The translations under genes and the position numbers were made by a program. Below the pieces are notes generated by a model. The model was not told where the DNA came from and did not search any database. It worked only from the letters and a program-made list of their open reading frames with translations. A stretch of DNA of 64,000 nt from Burkholderiales bacterium (GTDB lineage Bacteria > Pseudomonadota > Gammaproteobacteria > Burkholderiales > Burkholderiaceae), in the NCBI GenBank assembly GCA_026225235.1, contig JAMFSK010000128.1:62001-126000 (forward strand). The letters run 5' to 3'. Below, piece by piece: positions 20,239 to 29,451 of this stretch (positions are counted from its first letter, which is position 1; each line of letters starts with the position of its first letter).

Positions 20239-21630
20239 ATGCCCGCATCCGTACCCGCCGCTCACCTCGTTCGTACCGCGCCCACGCTGCCCGACCGCGT
20301 TCGCGTAGCCGTCGTCGGGGGCGGTCAGGCCGGCCTCTCGCTGAGCTATTTTCTCCAGCAGCTTGGCATCGACCATATCGTGCTCGAGAAAAACACCGTG
20401 ACGCACACCTGGCGCAGTCAGCGCTGGGATGCATTTTCGCTCGTAACGCCGAACTGGCAATGCCAGTTGCCTGGCCACCCCTATGCGGGCGACGAACCGC
20501 ATGGCTTTATGAAGAAGGATGAAATCATCGACTACCTCGATGGCTTTATCGCAAAGGTCAACGCGCCCGTGCTCGAAGGGGTCACCGTGAAGCGGATCGC
20601 GCCGCAGCCGGAAGGGGGCTATGCGGTGGCGACAAGCGCGGGAGATTTCATCGCCGATCACGTCGTGGTCGCGTCGGGCGGTTATCACCAGCCGGTTGTG
20701 CCGCGCATGGCCGAACGCCTTCCGGCTCTCGTCACGCAGGTTCATTCCGCCGACTATCGCAACCCGCAGAGTCTGCCTGAGGGTGCAGTGCTCGTCGCGG
20801 GGTCCGGACAGTCGGGTGCGCAGATTGCAGAGGACCTGCACCTCGCCGGTCGCAAGGTCTACCTTGCGGTCGGTGACGCACCGCGCTGCGCACGCTTTTA
20901 TCGCGGCAAGGATGTGGTCGACTGGCTGGCCGAGATGAACTACTACGATATGCCTGTCGATGCTCACCCGCTCAAGGAAGGCGTGCGCGACAACACCAAT
21001 CACTACGTGACGGGACGCGACGGCGGTCGCGATATCGATCTGCGCAAATTTGCCAACGAAGGGATGGAACTGTATGGACGCATCGGCGGTTTCGATGGTC
21101 AGTACTTGCAGTTCGATACGAATCTGCGCGAGAGCCTCGATCGAGCGGATACGGTTTACAACGGCATCAACAGCTCGATCGATCGTTTCATCGAGAAGAG
21201 CGGCATCGACGCGCCTGCCGGCGGTACCTACGAGCCTGTGTGGACGCCCGAGTTCGAGCGGCCGCTGCTTGACCTCGCGGCTTCGGGTATCACGTCGGTG
21301 ATCTGGTGCATCGGCTTCATGCCTGACTTTGCGTGGATCGACGTGCCGGTGTTCAATGGACGCGGTGCGCCCATTCATCGACGCGGGATCACGCAGATTC
21401 CCGGGCTGTATTTTCTGGGCTTGCCCTGGCTCTATACCTGGGGCTCCGGGCGCTTCTCGGGCATCGCGCGGGATGCTGAATTCGTCGCGACGCATATCGC
21501 AACGCAGGAAACTCAGGGTGCGCAGGCGAGCCCAGGCATGGAGGGGATCGCGGGGACGCCAGCCGGCCAGCAAACCATGGCGGCCAACCTGCCCGGTGCC
21601 CAGCCGCGTGTGTCGGCGATGGCTGGATAG
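20239..21630 (+). CDS. MSMEG_0569 family flavin-dependent oxidoreductase
   Basis: Rossmann GGGQAGLSLSYFLQQLGIDHIVLEKN and second GSGQSGAQIAEDL; cluster position. Confidence 0.93.
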   Translation: MPASVPAAHLVRTAPTLPDRVRVAVVGGGQAGLSLSYFLQQLGIDHIVLEKNTVTHTWRSQRWDAFSLVTPNWQCQLPGHPYAGDEPHGFMKKDEIIDYLDGFIAKVNAPVLEGVTVKRIAPQPEGGYAVATSAGDFIADHVVVASGGYHQPVVPRMAERLPALVTQVHSADYRNPQSLPEGAVLVAGSGQSGAQIAEDLHLAGRKVYLAVGDAPRCARFYRGKDVVDWLAEMNYYDMPVDAHPLKEGVRDNTNHYVTGRDGGRDIDLRKFANEGMELYGRIGGFDGQYLQFDTNLRESLDRADTVYNGINSSIDRFIEKSGIDAPAGGTYEPVWTPEFERPLLDLAASGITSVIWCIGFMPDFAWIDVPVFNGRGAPIHRRGITQIPGLYFLGLPWLYTWGSGRFSGIARDAEFVATHIATQETQGAQASPGMEGIAGTPAGQQTMAANLPGAQPRVSAMAG

Positions 21631-21672
21631 AGCCCTGCCTTTGTCACCGGAAACGTTGCAAAATGGCGGATC

Positions 21673-22005
21673 ATGCCAAGCTCCGCCCCTCTGTTCACCG
21701 TCACCATCGAGCCTGCCGGCTGGGAGTTCGATGCGCCCGCCGACGTGCCGGTCATGCAGGCCGCACGCGATGCCGGCGTAGTGCTGCCGAGTTCATGCCG
21801 CAACGGTACGTGCCGGACCTGCATGTGCCGCCTGCGCAGCGGCGAGGTCGAATACCGGATCGAATGGCCCGGCCTCGCGGCTCAAGAGAAAGCAGACGGG
21901 TGGATCCTGCCTTGTGTTGCGCACGCCATCTCGCCCCTGGTCATTCACGCACCGGCTGCTCTGCAGCAGACAGCCGAGCCACCGAAACTCAGGCCACGGT
22001 GGTAG
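21673..22005 (+). CDS. 2Fe-2S ferredoxin-like protein
   Basis: SSCRNGTCRTCMC (CX4CX2C) plus distal LPCVAHA. Confidence 0.93.
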   Translation: MPSSAPLFTVTIEPAGWEFDAPADVPVMQAARDAGVVLPSSCRNGTCRTCMCRLRSGEVEYRIEWPGLAAQEKADGWILPCVAHAISPLVIHAPAALQQTAEPPKLRPRW

Positions 22006-22022
22006 TTCGCCAATAACGGTTT

Positions 22023-22328
22023 TCATGGGGTGTTTCTCGAGGCGCGCAGGCGCTTCGAACTGAAGGCTTCTAATGCCTTGATCGAGACGGGCCGCGGGAC
22101 GAACAGTTCGGCTAGTTCGTCGATCAAACCCAAGGTCATGACGACCTTCAACAGCGAATCGAGTGTCGCCTGTCCCTTTCGTTCGAGATTTCGGATGGTG
22201 CCTTCCGATACGCCTGCACGAGCTGCCAATTCGGCCTGCTGCATATTTTGCGCAAGGCGGTGCTCGCGGAGGCGTATCCCAAGTTCGTGTCCAATCTCAC
22301 TGGTACTAGCTAAGTTAAACGATAACAT
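22023..22328 (-). CDS. XRE/HipB-like helix-turn-helix repressor
   Basis: LGIRLREHRLAQNMQQAELAARAGVSEGTIRNLERKGQATLDSLLKVVMTLGL. Confidence 0.88.
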   Translation of the reverse strand: MLSFNLASTSEIGHELGIRLREHRLAQNMQQAELAARAGVSEGTIRNLERKGQATLDSLLKVVMTLGLIDELAELFVPRPVSIKALEAFSSKRLRASRNTP

Positions 22329-22380
22329 CTTGTTGCTTAATGCCTCTTTTCGACGGTTAGCAACAATATAATATCGTTTA
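22316..22380. promoter_or_regulatory. Long inverted repeat overlapping the start of the HipB-like gene (putative autoregulatory operator)
   Basis: Arms TAAACGATAACATCTTGTTGC and revcomp TAAACGATATTATATTGTTGC, about 19/22 matching, AT-rich in a GC-rich genome. Confidence 0.6.
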
Positions 22381-22397
22381 TGCGCCGAGTGAACCGG

Positions 22398-23231
22398 CTA
22401 CAACAACAGCGACCCGTCGATGCACGTCGTGGTCGCCCCGCCCACCCAGATGTCGTCACCGATCTGCTCGACATGCACACGCCCCAGGCGACCGAGGGCG
22501 GTGCCCTGGCTCGCGATGTAGCGCGCCTGGGCCATGCCGCTGCCGATCATCCATTGGGCCAGACTGGCGTTCAGACTGCCGGTGACAGGATCTTCAACCA
22601 TGCCATCGCCGGCGATAAAGGCGCGCACTTCAAAGTCTGCATCGCCCGCGGTGCGCCAAGGCGCGACGACGCCCAGCTTGAGCCCGGCCAACGTCACGTA
22701 GTCGGGCTTCAGCGCAAGCACGCCTGCGCGGTCATTGAGCATGACCGCCACCCATCCCGGACCGTTGTCGACCCACTGGGAGGCGACGATCTCCTCTTGC
22801 GCAATGCCCAGGCCGCGGGCAATGCGCTCGACCAGTTCGGGCTCGACCTCGCCATGCCGAAGCAGCGGCGGCGCGGCGAAAGCCAGACGCTGGCCTCCGC
22901 GTCGAATGCGCACGAGACCCACCCCGCACTCTTGCACGATCACCTCGCCACGCGGCTTGCCTCCCGCTTCGAGCCACGCGTGACAGGTACCCAGCGTCGG
23001 ATGCCCGGCAAACGGCAGTTCTCTCTCCGTCGTAAAAATTCGCACGCGATAGTCGGCCTCCGGCGTCGTCGGTTCAAGCAAGAACGTGGTTTCACTGAGA
23101 TTGGTCCAGCGTGCGAACCCAGCCATCTGCTCGTCGCTCAGCGAATCCGCACCGAGTACGACCGCCAACGGATTCCCCTTCAACGGCTCGCTCGAAAACA
23201 CGTCGAGTTGTTTGAACGCAAAATGACTCAT
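22398..23231 (-). CDS. PhzF family isomerase/epimerase
   Basis: MSHFAFKQLDVFSSEPLKGNPLAVVLGADSLSDEQM..., LPFAGHPTLG and EDPVTGSLNASL motifs. Confidence 0.94.
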   Translation of the reverse strand: MSHFAFKQLDVFSSEPLKGNPLAVVLGADSLSDEQMAGFARWTNLSETTFLLEPTTPEADYRVRIFTTERELPFAGHPTLGTCHAWLEAGGKPRGEVIVQECGVGLVRIRRGGQRLAFAAPPLLRHGEVEPELVERIARGLGIAQEEIVASQWVDNGPGWVAVMLNDRAGVLALKPDYVTLAGLKLGVVAPWRTAGDADFEVRAFIAGDGMVEDPVTGSLNASLAQWMIGSGMAQARYIASQGTALGRLGRVHVEQIGDDIWVGGATTTCIDGSLLL

Positions 23232-23276
23232 CTTGGACGCCTCCTAAATAGCTTGATGAAATGACGGGCGGACCCG

Positions 23277-24296
23277 TCAAGCTTCGACGCCGCAATTGAC
23301 GAGCTCCGCAAAGCGCGCGACATCGATATTCGAACCACAGGCGATAAGACCGACACGCTGGCCATCGAGCGTCTCGCGCAACGGCCCCAGCAATGCCGCG
23401 GTCGACGCCGCCGCTGCCGGCTCGGCAACCAGCTTCATATCGCGGTACAGATAGAACATCGCGCGCCGCAACTCCTCGTCCGACACACGTACGATCTGGT
23501 CGACAAACCGCTGGCAGACAGCCAGGCTGTAGTCGAGCGTGCAAGGCGCAGCAAGACTGTCGGCAATCGTCTGGGGTGCGGCCGCGATCCGTTCGGTGCG
23601 CCCCGACAGGAAGCTGTGATACATCGCGTCCGCGCCGAACGGTTCGACACCATAAACCCTGCACTCGGGCACGAGTTGTTTGACAGCCGCCGCGATCCCC
23701 GCGCACAGCCCACCCCCACCCACGGGCACGATCACCGCGTCGAGCCCGCGAACCTGTTCGACGAATTCGACTCCGATGGTCCCCGTCCCCGCCGCCGTCA
23801 GCGGGCCATCGAACGGATGCACGATGCTGCGCGATTCAGTATGCGCGATCTGCTGCGCCCGTTCAAAGGCCTCGTGCAGGTCAGTGGTCAGCACCACCTC
23901 TGCACCCTGCGCGCGGCACCCTTCGATACGCACAGGGCTCGCGTAGTGAGGCATCAGGACCTTGGCATGAGTGCCGGCGAGTCGCGCCGCATAAGCCACG
24001 GCGAGCGCATGATTGCCCGCGCTGGCGGCAACCACACCATGTTCGCGCTCCTCATCGCTGAGGGCTTCGATGCAATTGAGCGCGCCACGCAGCTTGAATG
24101 TGCCAGTCTTCTGTAACAGTTCGAGCTTGAGCCAGACTTCGGTATCAGGCGAAAGCATGTCGGCGATCACGCCGGTTTGCCAGCGCCAGACGGGTGTGGG
24201 CAGGACCTTGCCGGCAAGCCGGTGGGCGGCCGCACGCATATCATCGAGCGTCGGATAGCGACTTAGCGCGGCCTTGTGAGCAGAGGTGTGGGACAT
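23277..24296 (-). CDS. Threonine/serine dehydratase-like PLP enzyme
   Basis: KLELLQKTGTFKLRGALNCI (PLP Lys), ASAGNHALAVAYAARL, VPVGGGGLCAGI. Confidence 0.93.
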   Translation of the reverse strand: MSHTSAHKAALSRYPTLDDMRAAAHRLAGKVLPTPVWRWQTGVIADMLSPDTEVWLKLELLQKTGTFKLRGALNCIEALSDEEREHGVVAASAGNHALAVAYAARLAGTHAKVLMPHYASPVRIEGCRAQGAEVVLTTDLHEAFERAQQIAHTESRSIVHPFDGPLTAAGTGTIGVEFVEQVRGLDAVIVPVGGGGLCAGIAAAVKQLVPECRVYGVEPFGADAMYHSFLSGRTERIAAAPQTIADSLAAPCTLDYSLAVCQRFVDQIVRVSDEELRRAMFYLYRDMKLVAEPAAAASTAALLGPLRETLDGQRVGLIACGSNIDVARFAELVNCGVEA

Positions 24297-24384
24297 GGAA
24301 CAGCTCCATCGAACAGGATGTCCGGTGCGCGGTCGCGCACGGATGCCGAGCCTGGGGTCACCAGGCATCAGCAGGAGCTGCAGC

Positions 24385-24609
24385 CTAGCGACCCTGGCTA
24401 ATTCGAATCGAGGCGTGGGCGATCGCGCCCATCGCGCGGGCGATCACAAAGGCGGAAGCTGCGGCGGACGATGGAGCGAAGCGTGCATCCCGCTCGAATC
24501 CATGAGTGATTTCAGGCCCGGTCTCAACGACCTCGCAAGCGATACCGACCCGGGCATCGGCTTCGATGTCGGATTCAGGCAGCGGGAGGATCGGATAAGT
24601 GCGAGACAT
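24385..24609 (-). CDS. Small hypothetical protein (74 aa)
   Basis: ORF MSRTYPILPLPESDIEADARVGIACEVVETGPEITHGF...; weak support, no recognised family. Confidence 0.3.
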   Translation of the reverse strand: MSRTYPILPLPESDIEADARVGIACEVVETGPEITHGFERDARFAPSSAAASAFVIARAMGAIAHASIRISQGR

Positions 24610-24709
24610 ACCCAGCAACATAGCGGCTCGACCGCCGGCTCGCAATAGACAGCCGCAAAAATTTTGGCCTGTACAGATCAGGGACTTGACGTGTACAGCA
24701 GCGCGCGTC

Positions 24710-25117
24710 TTAGCGGTCCTCGAGATCCATGGGCAAGCGTGTCGGCTGGTTGTACATCTGATAACCGTACCAGAGGCTCTCTGCAATCCGCGGCGCCAGC
24801 ACATCGGCGCGCTCTCGCATGGCGACATTGTCGAGGTCATGCGTCGTCTGATGGAACAGGCTGAGCCAGCGTTTGAACAGGCCCGGGTTGAGCCCCGGCA
24901 ATTGGGCATGCCGCGGCATGGGCGTGCCACGGTAACGCGCCGTGCCGCGCAGCGTCGACGACCAGAAGTCGACCATTTTGGCGAGATGCTGATCCCAGTC
25001 TTTCACGTGAGCGTTAAAAATCGGCGCCAGCAGCGGGTCTTCATGGACCTTCGCATAGAACGCGTAGACCAGTTCACTCACTTCTTCTTCGGTACATAAA
25101 TCGGGTGTGGCAGCCAC
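24710..25117 (-). CDS. Group III truncated hemoglobin (GTG start)
   Basis: VYAFYAKVHEDPLLAPIFNAHVKDWDQHLAKMVDFWSSTLRGTARYRGTPMPRHAQLPG typical of trHbIII. Confidence 0.9.
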   Translation of the reverse strand: MAATPDLCTEEEVSELVYAFYAKVHEDPLLAPIFNAHVKDWDQHLAKMVDFWSSTLRGTARYRGTPMPRHAQLPGLNPGLFKRWLSLFHQTTHDLDNVAMRERADVLAPRIAESLWYGYQMYNQPTRLPMDLEDR

Positions 25118-25240
25118 TACTTGATTCCTCGTTTTGATCGGCGCGAGTGCCGGGCACGCCGGGCGCAAGCAGCCCGCACAAGCCGTGGGAACGTCTACCA
25201 GAGCGCACCCCAAAGCGTGCCGCGTGCCGCTATCGTAACC

Positions 25241-26422
25241 TCAGTCCAGTGCCGTCGCCGGGCCGAAGAACTCGTAGTGACTCTGCGCGGCCGGCACGCC
25301 AAGCTCACGCAGGTGGTGCTTGATGGCCTTCATGAACGACAGTGGCCCGAGGAAGTAGACGTCGACATCGCGTGACGCCGGCAACCATTGGTTCAGCAGC
25401 TCGAGATCGAGCCGGCCGACCGCGTCCGGCGTCGCGTGGCTCGCGCGAAGTTCGGCATAACAGTAGAAGCGCTTGAGATGCGTGTGCCGCGCAGCCAGAC
25501 CATCGATCCACTCGCGGAAGGCATGCACACCGCCATGCCGCGCCGCATGGATGAAATGCACCGGCCGGCGTGTCTCCAGCGCGGCTTCGAGCATGGCGAG
25601 TGTCGGGGTGATACCCACGCCGCCGCTGATGAGCACCAACGGGCGTTCGCTCGCCTCGAGCGTGAAGTCGCCTGCCGGCGGATACACATCGAGTATCCCG
25701 CCCTGCACGATGGTGTCATGCAAGTACTTCGACACGGTGCCCTGCGGCTCACGCTTGACGCTGATTCGGTACGCGCCGGGGGTGCTCGCTGCCGACAGCG
25801 AGTAGTTGCGGCGCATCTCCTGACCATCGATCACGACACGCAGACCGATGTACTGGCCCGGACGGAAATCAAGCAGGGCCGCGCCATCGACAGGCTGCAG
25901 ATAAAACGAGGTAATCTCGTCGCTTTCGCTGACCTTGCGCGCCACGGTGAACTGGCGCGCGCCGCGCCAGCCGCCCGGTGCCTGGGCCTTGTGATCGTAG
26001 ATGCTGGATTCCGCGCCGATCAGCACATCGGCCAGTTGCTGATAGGCCGCGGCCCACGCTTCGATCACCGTGTCGGTCGCGATTTCCGCGCCCAGCACTT
26101 CGCGAATCGAACGCAGCAGGCAAGTGCCGACCAGCGGGTAATGCTCCGGCAAGATCTGCAGCGAGACGTGCTTGTTGACGATCTGCGAGACGAGACCGCC
26201 AAGCTGCTCCAGTTCGTCGATATGGCGTGCGTACATCAGGACCGCATTCGCCAGTGCACGAGGCTGGGCGCCCTGCGACTGGTGAGTCTGGTTGAACAGC
26301 GCTTTGACTTGCGGATATTCGTTGAAAAGCAATTGATAGAAATGGGTGGCCAGCGCCTCGCCCCCGCTTTCGAGCAGGGGAACCGTGGCTTTGACAATCG
26401 TGCGATGTTCAAGGGACAGCAT
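25241..26422 (-). CDS. hmp: Nitric oxide dioxygenase (flavohemoglobin)
   Basis: Globin domain plus FAD/NAD domain: RPGQYIGLRV, MRRNYSLSAA, VLISGGVGITPTLAML. Confidence 0.96.
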   Translation of the reverse strand: MLSLEHRTIVKATVPLLESGGEALATHFYQLLFNEYPQVKALFNQTHQSQGAQPRALANAVLMYARHIDELEQLGGLVSQIVNKHVSLQILPEHYPLVGTCLLRSIREVLGAEIATDTVIEAWAAAYQQLADVLIGAESSIYDHKAQAPGGWRGARQFTVARKVSESDEITSFYLQPVDGAALLDFRPGQYIGLRVVIDGQEMRRNYSLSAASTPGAYRISVKREPQGTVSKYLHDTIVQGGILDVYPPAGDFTLEASERPLVLISGGVGITPTLAMLEAALETRRPVHFIHAARHGGVHAFREWIDGLAARHTHLKRFYCYAELRASHATPDAVGRLDLELLNQWLPASRDVDVYFLGPLSFMKAIKHHLRELGVPAAQSHYEFFGPATALD

Positions 26423-26542
26423 AGTGGCATCTCGATCTGTGGAAGGCGGCGCCCAGACTGATTTTCTCCGGGCACACGCTTATACTCACGTTTTGTGCCA
26501 GACATTTTGTTTTTAAAAATCAATGATATGTCTGAAAATCAA

Positions 26543-26588
26543 GTCGATATGACCGGAGTCACATCGACCAGATTAGAGTCACTATGAC
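26543..26588. promoter_or_regulatory. Three GT-N7-AC NorR-type enhancer sites
   Basis: GTCGATATGAC (26543-26553), GTCACATCGAC (26558-26568), GTCACTATGAC (26578-26588). Confidence 0.7.
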
Positions 26589-28143
26589 CGCCAAAGCGCT
26601 TCTCGATATTCTGATTCCCCTGGTCGGTGATTTGTCGCGCGACATCCCGGAGCGCGACCGCTACGACCGTCTGCTCGACGCGATGCGCACGCTGTTCCCC
26701 TGCGACGCTGCCGCGCTATTGCGCCTCGAGGGCGAGATCCTCGTACCGGTTGCGATCGATGGCCTCAGCAACGACACGCTCGGACGCCGCTTTCGCGTGA
26801 GCGAACATCCGCGTCTGCAAGCGCTGCTCGCCCATCGCGGCGCCTTGCGCTTTCCGGCCGATTCGGACTTGCCCGACCCCTACGACGGGCTCGTACAGAA
26901 CCTCAGCGAGCGCCTCGAGGTGCATGACTGCATGGGGTGTGCCTTGCATGTCGCGGGGCGCCCCTGGGGACTGATGACGCTCGATGCACTCGACCGTGCG
27001 CGCTTCGACACGGTCGATGTGGCCTCGCTCGAAGCGTTCGCGAGTCTGGCTGCTGCCACGGTCAATGTGGTCGAGCACCTCGGCGTGCTCGCGAGCCGCA
27101 ACGAGCACGAGCGCCGGCGCGCCGAGGCCTACCGGATCGCCGCCTCGCAGACCGAGCACGAGATGATCGGACAGAGCGCACCGCACCGCCATCTGGTCGA
27201 TGAGATCCAGGTGGTGGGACGCAGCGAACTCACGGTACTGATCCTGGGTGAGAGCGGCGTCGGCAAGGAACTGGTCGCGCATGCCATCCATGCCGCCTCG
27301 GCGCGTGCCGACAAACCTCTGATCAGTCTGAACTGCGCCGCGCTGCCCGACACGCTCGTCGAGAGCGAGTTGTTCGGCCATGTGCGCGGTGCATTCTCAG
27401 GCGCAGTCAATGACCGGCGCGGCAAGTTCGATCTCGCCGACGGCGGAACCTTGTTTCTCGACGAGGTCGGTGAATTGCCGCTCGCGGTCCAGGCAAAGTT
27501 GCTGCGAGTCCTTCAGAGCGGTCAGTTGCAACGGGTCGGCTCCGATCGCGAACATCGCGTCGATGTCCGCCTGATTGCAGCGACCAATCGGAACCTGGCC
27601 GAAGAGGTCAAGCTCGGTCGCTATCGCGCGGATTTCTATCACCGGCTCACGGTGTATCCCTTATCGGTGCCGCCGTTGCGTGAGCGCGGCCGCGACGTGC
27701 TGCTGATCGCGGGATTTTTTCTCGAACAGAATCGCGCCAAGCTCGGGCTGCATAGCATCCGCCTCTCGCCCGACGCCCAAACTGCGTTGCTCGCTTATCC
27801 CTGGCCTGGCAATATCCGCGAACTTGAACATCTGATCGGCCGCACCGCCTTGCGTGCGCTTGCCGTGCAACCTATACGGCCGCGCATCCTGACGCTGACA
27901 GGGGCCGACCTCGACCTGCCCGCGGACACTGCCGGTGCGGGCAAGCCGAACCACGTCGCAGCACCTGGTCCAGGCGGCGATCCGGGTGTCCCGGATCTAC
28001 GCCGGGCCCTGGCCGACTACGAACGCCAGTTGATTCGCGACAGCCTCGAACGACATCAAAACAACTGGGCCTCGGCCGCGCGCGAACTCGGAATGGATCG
28101 GGCGAACCTGAGCCGCTCGGCGAAGCGGCTCGGGCTCAAGTAG
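26584..28143 (+). CDS. norR: NorR, NO-responsive enhancer-binding transcriptional regulator
   Basis: N-terminal GAF, AAA+ (GESGVGKELVAHAIH, GAFSGA), Fis-type HTH; divergent from hmp. Confidence 0.95.
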   Translation: MTAKALLDILIPLVGDLSRDIPERDRYDRLLDAMRTLFPCDAAALLRLEGEILVPVAIDGLSNDTLGRRFRVSEHPRLQALLAHRGALRFPADSDLPDPYDGLVQNLSERLEVHDCMGCALHVAGRPWGLMTLDALDRARFDTVDVASLEAFASLAAATVNVVEHLGVLASRNEHERRRAEAYRIAASQTEHEMIGQSAPHRHLVDEIQVVGRSELTVLILGESGVGKELVAHAIHAASARADKPLISLNCAALPDTLVESELFGHVRGAFSGAVNDRRGKFDLADGGTLFLDEVGELPLAVQAKLLRVLQSGQLQRVGSDREHRVDVRLIAATNRNLAEEVKLGRYRADFYHRLTVYPLSVPPLRERGRDVLLIAGFFLEQNRAKLGLHSIRLSPDAQTALLAYPWPGNIRELEHLIGRTALRALAVQPIRPRILTLTGADLDLPADTAGAGKPNHVAAPGPGGDPGVPDLRRALADYERQLIRDSLERHQNNWASAARELGMDRANLSRSAKRLGLK

Positions 28144-28248
28144 GACGCCTTGCAAGGCTTTCGGGACAGACCATCGCATCGAGCGACGTCACCGGCACGT
28201 CGTCACGCTGCGAACCGTTTCTCAAGACAACGCGTCACGTTCGTGACG

Positions 28249-29451
28249 TCACATCGTGATGGCCACGTCGAGGCGTTTGACGAGCGCCATCAACGGGAGA
28301 TCGTCGCCGCGCGCGCCAATGATCGACAGGGCGAGCGGCCGGTCCCGCCCATCGACAAACGGAATCGTCAACTGAGGGTAGCCGCCGAACGCGGCGACGG
28401 CGTTCATCATCAGAGCATCGTGATAGAAGCCTCCGATCATCTTCCCGTCCGCCTTCGGGAGGAGCGACAACGGCGTCGTCGGCAAGACGAGATAGTGGGC
28501 GGCCAACACCGTGTCGAGCCGGGCCCGCCATTGTTCGCGAAGCCGCCGGCAGCGAGCCACCTCTTCACCATCGAGCGCTTGCAGGCGCGCGAAACGTGCC
28601 GCGATCGTCGGGCCGAAGCGCGGCTTCACTTCGGCGATCCATTCGCCGAGCGAAGCACGAATATCCGCATCCTGGAGTCGCTGGTAGACGTGCAACCAGC
28701 GTTCGCCCTCCCCTTCGAAAACCGACATGCCATCGAGGGCCCCGAGCAAACCCGCGATCTCATGCAGTCGTTCTGCGTCAACTGGCTCATTCGCGGCTCG
28801 CGCGACGAACGCCTCATCGAAGCGAACAAAGGTTTTTGAGGCCCGCGTCTCCGGACGTGCAGGCGCAACCCCGGCAAGCAGGACCTTCCCGACCGTTTCA
28901 AGCATCGGTGCCGAACGGGCGAACCATCCGACCGTGTCGAAGCACGGCGCGAACGGGAGCACGCCATCTGGCGATACGGCATCGTGAGTGGGCCGGATTC
29001 CCCACAGCCCGCAGAAGGCGGCAGGCACGCGGACCGACCCGCCGGTATCGGTGCCGAGTGCAAAATCGACTGCTTCACAAGCGACGGCGACCGCCGAGCC
29101 GCTCGACGAGCCTCCTGGCAGGGCTTGCGGCCAGCGGGGATTGACCGGCGTGCCGTAGTGAAAGTTGTCGCCCTCAAGACTGTAGGCCAGCTCGTCGGTG
29201 AGCGTCTTGCCGTCGACCGAAGCACCCGCCGCAAGCAGGCTCGCTACCGATGCCGCGTGCATAGCCGCCGGCCCGTGTGTCGCGAGCCAGTCGGGATTGC
29301 CGCCACCGGTCGTCACGCCGGCGACATCGATCAGGTCCTTGACGCCGAAGCGCAGACCGTCGAGCGGACCCGTACCCGTCGCTGCGACCCGCACGCGAGC
29401 GCCCGGCAGAAAAGCATTGAAGCGTGCGACCTCTTCGTCCGACGGGCTCAT
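28249..29451 (-). CDS. Amidase (amidase signature family)
   Basis: LPGGSSSGSAVAVACEAVDFALGTDTGGSVRVPAAFCGLWGIRPT. Confidence 0.92.
   Translation of the reverse strand: MSPSDEEVARFNAFLPGARVRVAATGTGPLDGLRFGVKDLIDVAGVTTGGGNPDWLATHGPAAMHAASVASLLAAGASVDGKTLTDELAYSLEGDNFHYGTPVNPRWPQALPGGSSSGSAVAVACEAVDFALGTDTGGSVRVPAAFCGLWGIRPTHDAVSPDGVLPFAPCFDTVGWFARSAPMLETVGKVLLAGVAPARPETRASKTFVRFDEAFVARAANEPVDAERLHEIAGLLGALDGMSVFEGEGERWLHVYQRLQDADIRASLGEWIAEVKPRFGPTIAARFARLQALDGEEVARCRRLREQWRARLDTVLAAHYLVLPTTPLSLLPKADGKMIGGFYHDALMMNAVAAFGGYPQLTIPFVDGRDRPLALSIIGARGDDLPLMALVKRLDVAITM

Noticed and set aside
20050-21573. 507-aa minus strand ORF opposite the MSMEG_0569 oxidoreductase
   Set aside because: Shadow ORF; + strand frame carries two Rossmann motifs and completes the Nit1C cluster.
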